Shown here: one piece after another, positions 20,659 to 27,473 of the stretch
Layout: every line of letters starts with the position of its first letter
How positions within the stretch are numbered: the stretch's first letter is position 1
NCBI GenBank assembly: GCA_934463425.1
Contig: CAKSJP010000025.1
Coordinates: 1 to 27,622, forward strand
DNA from: an uncultured Ruminococcus sp.
Lineage (GTDB): Bacteria; Bacillota; Clostridia; Oscillospirales; Ruminococcaceae
Direction: 5' to 3'
DNA length: 27,622 nucleotides
The notes under the pieces: generated by a model
Told to the model about the DNA's origin: nothing
Database searches by the model: none
The model's input: the letters and a program-made list of their open reading frames with translations, nothing else
Translations under genes and position numbers: made by a program

Positions 20659-22248
20659 TCACGGCTCTCTCAGGATCGCCGCTGCGATCTGCCGGAGCAC
20701 CGGGGCGGCGATCTGGTTGCCATAGCCGCCGTCCTCTGCCAGGACTGTCACCGCATATTTCGGGGCATCTGCCGGGAAAAACGCCGTCACCCATCCGTGG
20801 CAGTATTCGTTTCCATCGGCATCATACCGTCCGGTCTGTGCGGTCGAGGTCTTTGCCCCCATGGAGACGTGCGCCGGTCTGCCCTGAAAGTCCCTGTCTG
20901 CGGCGGTATAGCACATCAGCTGCCGGAGAAATGCCGCTGTTTCCGGCGAAATGCCCGGTTCTGTCATGCCGGTCTCTTCCCGGAGCACCGTCCTGCCGTT
21001 TTCGGTCAGACCGCGCACCAGGCGCACTGCCGGGAGTGTGCCGTCTCCGGCGATGGCACAGGTCATCCGGGTGATCTGCAGCGGCGAGGCGGTCAGCACC
21101 CCCTGGCCAAAGGAAAAGTTCGCCAGCTCTGCCGGAAGCTTCAGCTGCTGCTCTGTGGGGAGCGTGCCGCCGGATGCGGTCAGATTTGCCGTCAGCATGA
21201 TCTCCCTCCCGAAGCCCAGGGCTTTTGCGGTCTCCAGGAGCTTCTGTCCCGAAAGGGTCTGCCCCAGGGCGATGAAATAGGGATTGCAGGAGCTGCGCAT
21301 GGCATCTGCCATCTGCTGTACGCCGTGCCCCTGCAGCGCATGACAGCGAAAGCGCTGTGTGCCCACGGTGACTGCGCCGTCACAGTCCCAGGTGAAATCA
21401 TAGCCCCTGCCCTCTCCAAAGGCACACGCCGCCGTCACCAGCTTGAAGATCGAGCCCACCGGATAGGCATAGGCTGCACGCTGGATCAGGGGGCTGTCCG
21501 GGTCGCTGAGGGCTTCGTCCAGTGCGTCTGCACGATAGCCAGGAAAGCTGGCAAGCCCCAGGATATCGCCGCTGCTTACCTCCATGACCACGATGCACCC
21601 CTTTTCCAGGGAAGCCCCTGCCGCCTCACAGATGCGCTGGATGCGGCTGTCCAGTGTAGTCACCACACCCTGCACCGGGTTTGCGCCATAGCGGATCTGC
21701 TTCGGCGCTCCGGCGAGAGGTCTGCCTGTGCCGTCTACCGAAAAGGTCACGCTCCACCGGGCATCCGCACTGCGCAGAACTGCATCATAGGCGCTCTCCA
21801 GCCCTGCCACGCCGCTGCCCTCACGGGTATAGCCGATGATGTGCTGCGCCGTCTGGACGGCTGCATAGCGCTGCGGAAGCTCCAGCAGGGTCACATCCGG
21901 ACAGTCGATGGCTGCGGTGTCTACGGTGCAGGCAAAGGGCTTTCCCTGCGCCATATGCTCCAGAAAGGCCTCGGCATCCGTCACATGGGGGAGCAGCGCC
22001 TCTGCCGCCTCCGGGGTCGGGCTGACCACAGCGGTGCAGACGGTTCTGGCATTCACCAGAGGAACGCCCCTGCGGTCATAGATCGTCCCCCGGGCGCTTC
22101 CTGCCTCACAGGTATCGGTGCCCTGCTCTGCCGCCGCCTGAACCAGCTCCGGCGCTTCTGCGAGCCGCGCCAGATGCACCGCCGCCGTACAGTACAGCAG
22201 CACCAGAAGCAGCCGCAGGACTGCCAGACGCTTTTTCAGCTGTTCCAT
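20659..22248 (-). CDS. Class B penicillin-binding protein (transpeptidase)
   Basis: A 529-residue peptidoglycan transpeptidase of the PbpA/FtsI/SpoVD class with a short cytoplasmic N-terminus and one membrane anchor (about 8-26). The dimerisation/pedestal region includes RGTIYDRRGVPL (53-64) and GLESAYD (149-155). The transpeptidase motifs are SIFK (266-269, catalytic Ser266), SCN (320-322) and KTS (466-468), where most relatives have KTG. The SFGQG segment and the surrounding TAQTG are normal. The start at 22248 follows AAAGGAG. It is smaller than typical PBP2 proteins and lacks PASTA domains, which fits a PbpA/MrdA-like role. It is divergent from glgA. Confidence 0.92.
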   Translation of the reverse strand: MEQLKKRLAVLRLLLVLLYCTAAVHLARLAEAPELVQAAAEQGTDTCEAGSARGTIYDRRGVPLVNARTVCTAVVSPTPEAAEALLPHVTDAEAFLEHMAQGKPFACTVDTAAIDCPDVTLLELPQRYAAVQTAQHIIGYTREGSGVAGLESAYDAVLRSADARWSVTFSVDGTGRPLAGAPKQIRYGANPVQGVVTTLDSRIQRICEAAGASLEKGCIVVMEVSSGDILGLASFPGYRADALDEALSDPDSPLIQRAAYAYPVGSIFKLVTAACAFGEGRGYDFTWDCDGAVTVGTQRFRCHALQGHGVQQMADAMRSSCNPYFIALGQTLSGQKLLETAKALGFGREIMLTANLTASGGTLPTEQQLKLPAELANFSFGQGVLTASPLQITRMTCAIAGDGTLPAVRLVRGLTENGRTVLREETGMTEPGISPETAAFLRQLMCYTAADRDFQGRPAHVSMGAKTSTAQTGRYDADGNEYCHGWVTAFFPADAPKYAVTVLAEDGGYGNQIAAPVLRQIAAAILREP

Positions 22249-22407
22249 GGGGTTCTCCTTTCTTTGTGTGGTCATATCCTGAAAGTATCCTTTGCACTTC
22301 ATGGGATTTTATACAATTTCTGTCCGGCGTTTTCTTGCATCCTGTACAACACCGACAAATTGCGACATGTTTTTGTGGAAATGTTTTCTTATTTTTTGCG
22401 AAATCCC

Positions 22408-22436
22408 TTGACGAAATGCCGGAAAAAGAGTATAAT
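22408..22436 (+). promoter_or_regulatory. Promoter of glgA
   Basis: TTGACG (22408-22413), a 17-bp spacer and TATAAT (22431-22436), giving a leader of about 140 nt. The interval 22249-22407 has no supported gene and no clear promoter for the divergent transpeptidase gene. Confidence 0.82.
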
Positions 22437-22551
22437 AAAGGGGTGAGAAACACCGGGGCAATACCGCACAAAGATCGTGCAGTACTGCCCGGAGGCATCC
22501 CTGCCTCACCAGCGGTGCATCAACCATGCTTACCATACATAGGAAAGGAGT

Positions 22552-22575
22552 ATGTGCCGCTTTTCGGCACAGTAG
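22552..22575 (+). CDS. Possible 7-codon leader ORF before glgA
   Basis: ATG TGC CGC TTT TCG GCA CAG TAG follows AAAGGAG at 22544-22550 and ends 8 nt before the glgA ATG. The ribosome site is only 1 nt from this ATG, too close for efficient initiation, so it may not be translated. It is recorded because the only ribosome-site-like sequence near glgA lies here. Confidence 0.2.
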   Translation: MCRFSAQ

Positions 22576-22583
22576 ACTGGATC

Positions 22584-24047
22584 ATGAAAAATATTTTATT
22601 TGCCGCATCCGAATGCGTCCCCTTCATCAAGACCGGCGGTCTCGCAGACGTGGTGGGCGCGCTGCCCAAGAGTCTGAACCGGGAGGAATATGACGTGCGC
22701 GTCATTCTCCCGAACTATACCTGCATCCCGTGGGAATACCGCAGCCAGTTCCACTATGTCAGCCATTTCTACATGGACTACGGCAGACATGTGGAAAACG
22801 TCCATGTGGGCATCATGGAATACGTCTATGAGGGTGTGCACTTCTACTTTATCGACAACGAATACTACTTCAAGTGCGACCGCCCCTACAGCGATTCTAT
22901 CCAGTGGGACATCGAGCGCTTTATCTTCTTCTCCAAGGCTGTCCTGGCTGCCATGCCGGTGATCGGCTTTCACCCGGACATCATCCACTGCCACGACTGG
23001 CAGACCGGCATGATCCCGGTATTCCTCAAGAGCACCTTTGCCACCCACAGCTTCTACTGGGGCACAAAGAGCATCATGACCATCCACAACCTGAAATTCC
23101 AGGGCGTGTGGGACATCCGCCACTTTGTGTACAACACCAATCTGCCGGACTATATGTTCACCCCGGACAAGCTGGAGTTCAAGAGCGACGCCAATATGCT
23201 CAAGGGCGGTCTGGTCTATGCGGACTATATCACCACCGTCAGCGAGACCTATGCCGAGGAGATCAAGACACCCTACTACGGCGAACAGCTGGACGGTCTC
23301 CTCTGTGCGCGCTCCCGTTCGCTCCGCGGCATCCTCAACGGCATCGACTATGAGGTCTACAACCCCCAGACGGACAAGAAGATCGACGTGCACTATTCCG
23401 TCAAGGATGCGGTGGCAAAGAAAAAACAGGCGAAGCTGGCGCTCCAGAAGGAGCTGGGACTGCCCCAGGACGAGAACAAGTTCATGATCGCCATCATCTC
23501 CCGTCTGACCGACCAGAAGGGTCTGGATCTGGTGGACTGGATCGCCGACCGCATCACCGACGAGTTCACCCAGTTCGTCATCATCGGCACCGGAGAAGAA
23601 CGGTATGAGAACATGTTCCGCTATTATCAGAGCAAGCATCCGGACCGCGTCTCTGCGAACATCTTCTACTCCGACCCCCTGGCGCACAAGCTGTATGCTG
23701 CGGCAGATGCCATGCTGGTGCCCTCCCGGTTCGAGCCCTGCGGTCTGACCCAGCTCATCTCCCTGCGCTACGGCACAGTGCCCATCGTCCGGGAGACCGG
23801 CGGTCTGAAGGATACCGTTGTGCCCTACAACGAGTATGACAAGACCGGCACAGGCTTCACCTTTGCGCATTATAATGCAGACGATCTGCTGTATACCATC
23901 AACTATGCCAAGAAGATCTACTTCGACCACCGGGAGGACTGGGACGGCATTCTCCGCCGGGGCATGGAGCAGGACTTCTCCTGGAGCAGCTCTGCCCTCC
24001 AGTACCAGGGGATGTATGACTGGATCCTCCGGGGCATGCAGGACTGA
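22584..24047 (+). CDS. glgA: Glycogen synthase (ADP-glucose, GT5)
   Basis: A 487-residue GT-B glycosyltransferase that extends alpha-1,4-glucan from ADP-glucose in glycogen synthesis. The N-terminal KTGGLADVVGALPK (16-29) carries the Lys that binds the sugar nucleotide. HCHDWQT and TIHNLKFQG are conserved in the first domain. The C-terminal domain has SRLTDQKGLDLV, and SRFEPCGLTQL with the GT5 Glu motif near residue 380. Length is normal for the family. The ATG at 22584 gives the usual N-terminus (MKNILFAASEC), but no ribosome site precedes it directly; AAAGGAG lies 33 nt upstream. An in-frame GTG at 22554 is only 3 nt from that site. A LysR gene follows after 33 nt. Confidence 0.95.
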   Translation: MKNILFAASECVPFIKTGGLADVVGALPKSLNREEYDVRVILPNYTCIPWEYRSQFHYVSHFYMDYGRHVENVHVGIMEYVYEGVHFYFIDNEYYFKCDRPYSDSIQWDIERFIFFSKAVLAAMPVIGFHPDIIHCHDWQTGMIPVFLKSTFATHSFYWGTKSIMTIHNLKFQGVWDIRHFVYNTNLPDYMFTPDKLEFKSDANMLKGGLVYADYITTVSETYAEEIKTPYYGEQLDGLLCARSRSLRGILNGIDYEVYNPQTDKKIDVHYSVKDAVAKKKQAKLALQKELGLPQDENKFMIAIISRLTDQKGLDLVDWIADRITDEFTQFVIIGTGEERYENMFRYYQSKHPDRVSANIFYSDPLAHKLYAAADAMLVPSRFEPCGLTQLISLRYGTVPIVRETGGLKDTVVPYNEYDKTGTGFTFAHYNADDLLYTINYAKKIYFDHREDWDGILRRGMEQDFSWSSSALQYQGMYDWILRGMQD

Positions 24048-24080
24048 ACACAGAACTGACGAAACACAGGAGGTAGCAGC

Positions 24081-24956
24081 GTGGAGCTTTTACAGCTGGA
24101 ATATTTCTATGCGGCTGCCCGGAATCAGCATATGACCCGGACGGCGGAGCAGCTGCACATCGCACAGCCCTCTCTCACCCAGAGCATCCGCCGTCTGGAA
24201 AAGGAGCTGGGCGTGCCCCTCTTCTACCACAGCGGCAGAAACGTCGTCCTCTCGGAATACGGCGCGGCGCTCCGGGATGCCCTGACTCCGGTGATAAAGA
24301 CCCTGCACCAGATCCCCCAGCAGCTCCAGCAGATGGCGCAGGAACGGGAAAAGACCATCCGGCTGCATGTGCTGGCTGCCTCTACCCTGGTGACCCGGGC
24401 GCTGATCTCCTATAAGCAGGAGCATGACGGTCTGAACTTCCGGCTGGTGCAGAACGCCCAGTGCGAGGATGCGGACATCACCGTATTCACCCGGGAGCAG
24501 TTTCAGATCCCGGCGGACACCCGGGAGCAGTACGCCGTGTTCAAGGAGCGCATTTTTCTGGCTGTGCCCTGTGATTTTCCGGATATCCCCACAGAGAGCG
24601 TCCGGCTCAGGGACTTTGCACACCAGGACTTCATCAGCCTCTCCGGCTCGCGCAGCATCCGCGCCATCTGCGACCGCTACTGCATGGAAGCGGGCTTTGT
24701 CCCCCACATCATCTACGAGAGCGACAGCCCCGACACGGTGAAGAACCTGATCGCCGGCGGACTTGGCATCGGCTTCTGGCCGCACTATACCTGGGGCATG
24801 GACAGCATGGAGCAGATCCGCCTGCTGCCTATCGCCGAGCCCACCTGTCAGCGCGCCCTGATCCTACAGCTTCACAGCCACGCCAGAGAACAGGCGGCGG
24901 TGTGCAGCTTCTTCGCCTTTCTGAGCCGCTATCTGCGGCAGCTGAAGCATCAGTGA
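24081..24956 (+). CDS. LysR-family transcriptional regulator
   Basis: A 291-residue transcription factor. The N-terminal winged helix-turn-helix (residues 1-60) reads LLQLEYFYAAARNQHMTRTAEQLHIAQPSLTQSIRRLEKELGVPLF in conserved LysR style. An effector domain follows from about 90, with DTVKNLIAGGLGIGFWPHY the usual second half. It starts with GTG at 24081 behind CAGGAGG. It lies in the same direction as glgA and only 33 nt away, so it is probably co-transcribed, unlike the common divergent LysR layout. The effector and targets are unknown; control of glycogen genes would be speculation. Confidence 0.93.
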   Translation: MELLQLEYFYAAARNQHMTRTAEQLHIAQPSLTQSIRRLEKELGVPLFYHSGRNVVLSEYGAALRDALTPVIKTLHQIPQQLQQMAQEREKTIRLHVLAASTLVTRALISYKQEHDGLNFRLVQNAQCEDADITVFTREQFQIPADTREQYAVFKERIFLAVPCDFPDIPTESVRLRDFAHQDFISLSGSRSIRAICDRYCMEAGFVPHIIYESDSPDTVKNLIAGGLGIGFWPHYTWGMDSMEQIRLLPIAEPTCQRALILQLHSHAREQAAVCSFFAFLSRYLRQLKHQ

Positions 24957-25007
24957 CTGTTCCGTCCGGAATTTGATTTTGAGGTATCCGCTGAGGAGGC
25001 GATTTGC

Positions 25008-25106
25008 GTGTATCAATATGAGGTCATTCTATCCTGGTCGAACGAGGACAACCGCTATATTGCAAGGGAAGGCTGGCGTATGCGTGAGGAGGAACAGCAG
25101 ACGTGA
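25008..25106 (+). CDS. 32-codon ORF with HicB-like beta-hairpin, coupled to nuclease gene
   Basis: This GTG-started ORF follows GAGGAGG (24993-24999) at about 8 nt, a strong ribosome site. The product starts VYQYEVILSWSNEDNRYIA, similar to the first strand-turn-strand of HicB/UPF0150 antitoxins (YEVIIYWSEEDxxFIAE pattern). It then turns into a charged tail (REGWRMREEEQQT) instead of the PELPGC continuation. The stop overlaps the next start by GTGA (25103-25106), so the two are translationally coupled. It could be a very small partner protein or the N-terminal remnant of a HicB-type gene. Recognition is by eye only. Confidence 0.5.
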   Translation: MYQYEVILSWSNEDNRYIAREGWRMREEEQQT

Positions 25107-25468
25107 AAGCACAGCAGGTCAGCGTATTTCAAGAAAACGTGGTCGCTGCACTGGGGCTGTCGGTCGCTCCCGGCACGCCGATCTATCTGGGTGCAAGCAA
25201 TTTGGCACATATGCAGGCAAAGCACCCGGCAGACTATGCAAAATACGGCGGTCAGATCTCCTTGATTCTGTCCAGTCCGGACTATGTCCGCACCAATCCA
25301 AAAGACGGCTCTGTGGAGTATGTCAAGGAGTTTCAGATAGACGGGGATTTCGTCAAGGTCGCCGTGCGTGTCACCGGAGCAGGCACATGGTTTGCACGTT
25401 CTCTTTACGTCCTGAACGCTCAGCGGGTACAGAACTTTATAAAAAAAGGAACGCTGAAAAAGCCTTGA
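25103..25468 (+). CDS. PBECR3-type nuclease-like protein
   Basis: A 121-residue protein resembling the PBECR3 (phage barnase-EndoU-ColicinE5/D-RelE-like nuclease, group 3) domain known from phage polyvalent proteins. The characteristic elements are IYLGASNLAHMQAKHPADYAKYG (28-49, with the conserved His36 and His41), ILSSPDYVRTNPKDGSVEYVKEF (55-77), VKVAVRV (84-90) and FARSLYVLNAQRVQNFIKKGTLKK (97-120). It starts with GTG at 25103; GAGGAGGA lies about 8 nt upstream. It is the second ORF of a coupled pair, which is a common toxin-antitoxin arrangement, but no toxicity is shown. Its stop codon overlaps the -35 box of a downstream RNA gene. Confidence 0.75.
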   Translation: MKAQQVSVFQENVVAALGLSVAPGTPIYLGASNLAHMQAKHPADYAKYGGQISLILSSPDYVRTNPKDGSVEYVKEFQIDGDFVKVAVRVTGAGTWFARSLYVLNAQRVQNFIKKGTLKKP

Positions 25469-25493
25469 CTTTTCCGTCCGGATATGGTAAAAT
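25465..25493 (+). promoter_or_regulatory. Promoter of the orphan structured RNA
   Basis: TTGACT (25465-25470, overlapping the nuclease stop codon), a 17-bp spacer and TAAAAT (25488-25493). Confidence 0.75.
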
Positions 25494-25499
25494 AAAATT

Positions 25500-25656
25500 G
25501 TAAGGAATCTTGTGCAGCTTTCTGCATAAGATAGCAACGAACGCTGAGGGCGGAACAGGCAGCCGCCACCCGGAGCAATCCGTAGGAGATGTGGGAGCGT
25601 CACCCCACCTCGTTCAGAACGTGAGCACTCTGTCCTTTGGGGCAGGGTGCTTTTTT
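25500..25656 (+). ncRNA. Orphan structured small RNA with own promoter and terminator
   Basis: No open frame is supported. The transcript starts with a 9-bp hairpin, CTTGTGCAG/CTGCATAAG (25509-25530). Then comes a multibranch domain closed by GAACG(ct)GAGG (25539-25549) with CCTCGTTC (25608-25615). Inside it are three hairpins: GGCGG/CCGCC (25549-25567), CGGA-GCAA-TCCG with a GNRA loop (25571-25582), and GTGGG/CCCAC (25591-25608). A conserved-looking purine linker TAGGAGAT joins the last two. It ends in an intrinsic terminator. The layout resembles a riboswitch aptamer or regulatory RNA but there is no gene downstream on this strand. I do not recognise the family; SRP, tmRNA, 5S and 6S motifs are not seen. 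Confidence 0.65.
25624..25656 (+). terminator. Terminator of the orphan RNA
   Basis: AGCACTCTGTCC pairs with GGGCAGGGTGCT (G-U pairs allowed) and TTTTTT follows at 25651-25656. It faces the end of the convergent helicase-loader gene. Confidence 0.88.
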
Positions 25657-25679
25657 GTGCGGCAAAAGCCCTGCCGTCC

Positions 25680-26480
25680 TCACCGCACCCGATAGTTCCG
25701 GTCGCTGCCCCGCCGGATGTCCACGCAGTATTTCCCGTTTTCACAGCGCTCTGCGATACGCCCGGCGATGGCCTCATCCTGCTTGTAGAGGGCGGTGATG
25801 CTCACCTCACTGGAGAGGATCGTCGCCTTTCCCCGGAGATAGCGCTCGTTGAGGATCTCAAACGCCACCTCCCGGCTCTTTTCCGGCGTGCCGATCTTCA
25901 AAAAATCGTCCAGATACAGCACCTGGGCGCGGCACAGCTTTTGAAAGCACTCGTCCCGCTTCTGAAAGCTCTGCATCTCCCGATAGACGCTCGCCCACTG
26001 GCTGTACTGCACCTGTATGCCCCGTTTCAGCAGCTCGCCGCAGATCGCCGTGCAGAGGTGCGTCTTTCCTGCCCCGGACTGCCCGGCGATATAGAACCAG
26101 GGCGCGCCCTTCTCCCGGCAGTATTCCACCGCCTTTTCCTTCGCCTCGGTCTGCCACGGCGCGCTGCATGCATAGGTCTGAAACCGCATGTGCTCCAGAT
26201 TTGCCGAAAGGTCAGAGCGCCGGACATTCCGCAGCGCCTGACGCTTTTTCATACAGCCGCAGGGGCGCATGGTCATGGCGATGTCGCCGTCCTGCACAAA
26301 GGCGATGCTCCCCTTGTTCCGGCACACCGGACAGTCATATCCGGCGAGCTTTCCCGGAGATTCGTTGTACCACTGCACCTGCCGGCGGATATACGCCCCG
26401 TTGTCCAGGGGCTCAGATCCGGCATCTTTCAAAAAACCGCTTCCAGTTATCGCCTGCGCCATCTGTGTCATCTGCTCCAT
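25680..26480 (-). CDS. DnaC-like helicase loader (AAA+ ATPase)
   Basis: A 266-residue ATPase of the DnaC/IstB group that loads the replicative helicase. A zinc-binding region Cys50-x2-Cys53...Cys74-x-Cys76 (CPVC..CGC) is followed by the AAA+ core: Walker A GQSGAGKT (133-140), Walker B VLYLDDF, sensor-1-like ILSSE. The start at 26480 follows AAAGGAG; it overlaps the end of the upstream initiator gene by 68 nt. The pairing with a RepO-type gene mirrors lambda O-P and many clostridial prophage or ICE replication modules. IstB of transposons is excluded by the absence of a transposase and by the zinc region. Confidence 0.88.
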   Translation of the reverse strand: MEQMTQMAQAITGSGFLKDAGSEPLDNGAYIRRQVQWYNESPGKLAGYDCPVCRNKGSIAFVQDGDIAMTMRPCGCMKKRQALRNVRRSDLSANLEHMRFQTYACSAPWQTEAKEKAVEYCREKGAPWFYIAGQSGAGKTHLCTAICGELLKRGIQVQYSQWASVYREMQSFQKRDECFQKLCRAQVLYLDDFLKIGTPEKSREVAFEILNERYLRGKATILSSEVSITALYKQDEAIAGRIAERCENGKYCVDIRRGSDRNYRVR

Positions 26481-27237
26481 TTGTCTGCTCCTTTCCCGGG
26501 GCTTCGTCCAGATAGTCCAGATAGCCCCCGTTGAAAAACGTGCTGCCGTTCTGCCAGTGCTGCCACTCGGGCTTTTCCGTCCGATAGCGCTCCAGCGCAC
26601 GGTGCATCCGCGCATATCCCAGACGGTTCATCTCCCCCATGGCCTTCTGCGTGACCTTCGCCTTCCCCTTCTTGTTGGGATATTCCGCCCACAGGGTCTC
26701 GAAGAAGGGACATGCACAAAGTTCTTTCTTGTTTTCTCTTTCTTGTCTTTCTTTCTTGTTTTGGGTGACAGATCTGTCAGGGGGGATGGTGACAGCCTTG
26801 TCAGGGGTATGGGACAACTCTGTCACGGTGACAGCTTCGTCAGGGGTGACAGCTTCGTCAGGGGTGACAGCTTCGTCAGGGGTGACAGTCTCGTCAGGGG
26901 TGACAGCTTCGTCAGGGATTTCCCATTGCTCCGCGGCATCGTTGATTCCCAGAACATTCACGGCATTTTCTGCCGGATAGAGACGCACGATGTTCCAGTT
27001 CTGCAGATTTGCAACAGAACGGCGCACCTGCCGGATGCTGAGTCCGGTAGCCTTTGCAATATAGCTCGCCGACATCTGCCATTTTTCGTGCTGATAGCCA
27101 AAGGTCTGGTTGAAAATAAACAGCAGCACCCGAAAATCTGCGCCGGACAGCTTCAGCTCTGTCGAAATCATAGCGTGAAGGAGATGATTGGGCACTTTTG
27201 TAAACCCCTCTTCCCTCTGCGAATTTGTCATACACAT
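26413..27237 (-). CDS. RepO-like phage replication initiator
   Basis: A 274-residue DNA-binding replication protein. Residues about 8-100 form a winged-helix domain of the phage replication protein O type (GFTKVPNHLLHAM, LSGADFRVLLFIFNQTFGY, YIAKATGLSIRQVRRSVANLQNWNIV). Residues 108-137 are five direct copies of PDExVT, encoded by 18-bp DNA repeats. A highly charged Lys/Glu/Arg stretch (160-172) follows. The C-terminal domain (180-250, LWAEYPNKKGKAKVTQKAM) resembles the helicase-interaction part of other phage initiators. The start at 27237 follows AGGAAAGG; an ATG at 27231 is also possible. Its 3' end overlaps the loader gene. The element it belongs to is not fully in the window. Confidence 0.85.
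   Translation of the reverse strand: MCMTNSQREEGFTKVPNHLLHAMISTELKLSGADFRVLLFIFNQTFGYQHEKWQMSASYIAKATGLSIRQVRRSVANLQNWNIVRLYPAENAVNVLGINDAAEQWEIPDEAVTPDETVTPDEAVTPDEAVTPDEAVTVTELSHTPDKAVTIPPDRSVTQNKKERQERENKKELCACPFFETLWAEYPNKKGKAKVTQKAMGEMNRLGYARMHRALERYRTEKPEWQHWQNGSTFFNGGYLDYLDEAPGKEQTNGADDTDGAGDNWKRFFERCRI
26716..26762. other. AT-rich polypurine/polypyrimidine tract, probable DNA unwinding element
   Basis: About 47 bp made almost only of pyrimidines (C, T) on the + strand with high T content, inside the initiator gene and next to the iterons. In the lambda origin an asymmetric AT-rich tract adjoins the iterons and melts when the initiator binds. The role here is inferred from that layout. 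Confidence 0.55.
26764..26916. repeat. Iteron array, probable replication origin
   Basis: Five directly adjacent 18-bp units GGTGACAGCTTCGTCAGG run from 26827 to 26916 (the fourth has TC for CT). Two variant units are at 26764-26781 and 26788-26805. Each unit has a dyad TGAC...GTCA; the first variant holds the perfect palindrome TGACAGATCTGTCA. The array lies inside the initiator gene and encodes its PDEAVT repeats. Tandem dyad iterons within the initiator gene are the hallmark of lambda-type origins. Confidence 0.75.
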
Positions 27238-27332
27238 TCCCTGCCTTTCCTGTTTTCCGCCGGGGCGGACATCCGGGCGGTTCTGTCTGCATTGCAAACA
27301 CCCCCCCATAAATAGCACCGCAGAGGGCAAAA

Positions 27333-27352
27333 GTTGCACACCTGCGTGCAAC
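27333..27352. promoter_or_regulatory. Operator-like palindrome upstream of the replication genes
   Basis: GTTGCAC (27333-27339) and GTGCAAC (27346-27352) form a perfect 7-bp dyad with a 6-bp spacer. A possible -10 box TAAAAT on the minus strand (27364-27369) would place the dyad just after the transcription start of the repO gene; its -35 is weak. A repressor-binding site is the likely meaning, but no repressor gene is in the window. Confidence 0.5.
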
Positions 27353-27411
27353 TATGAACGAACATTTTACAGAATATCCGACAAAAGTTCAGAAAGTCCG
27401 GGCAATAACGC

Positions 27412-27466
27412 ATAAAAAAAAGCCGCACCACCCACCGGAGACCTCCGGCAGGGATGCGGTTTTTTC
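27412..27466. terminator. Bidirectional terminator
   Basis: AAAAGCCGCA pairs with TGCGGTTTTT around an inner hairpin CGGAG/CTCCG. T-runs are present on both strands. It insulates the replication genes from whatever lies to the right. Confidence 0.8.
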
Positions 27467-27473
27467 AAATGTT

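Noticed and set aside
20605..22446. Long + strand open frame of about 613 codons
   Set aside because: It lies opposite the penicillin-binding protein, has no ribosome site, and its translation is rich in Arg, Cys and His without a recognisable domain. It is a shadow of GC-rich codon use.
22596..23930. Minus-strand open frame of 444 codons opposite glgA
   Set aside because: A Val/Leu/Asp-rich antisense shadow; glgA is unmistakable on the other strand.
25500..25656. SRP, 6S, tmRNA or nickel/cobalt riboswitch
   Set aside because: The SRP GGAAGG/AGCAGC core, the tmRNA tag frame and a 6S rod with bubble are not present. The AACAGGCAG segment recalling the nickel/cobalt riboswitch lies in a hairpin loop rather than the junction.
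25680..26480. IstB transposase helper of an IS21 element
   Set aside because: There is no IstA or terminal repeats. The N-terminal zinc region and the RepO-like partner indicate a replication loader.
26764..26916. CRISPR-like array
   Set aside because: The 18-bp units are directly adjacent with no unique spacers, stay in frame within a gene, and no cas genes are near. An iteron array fits better.
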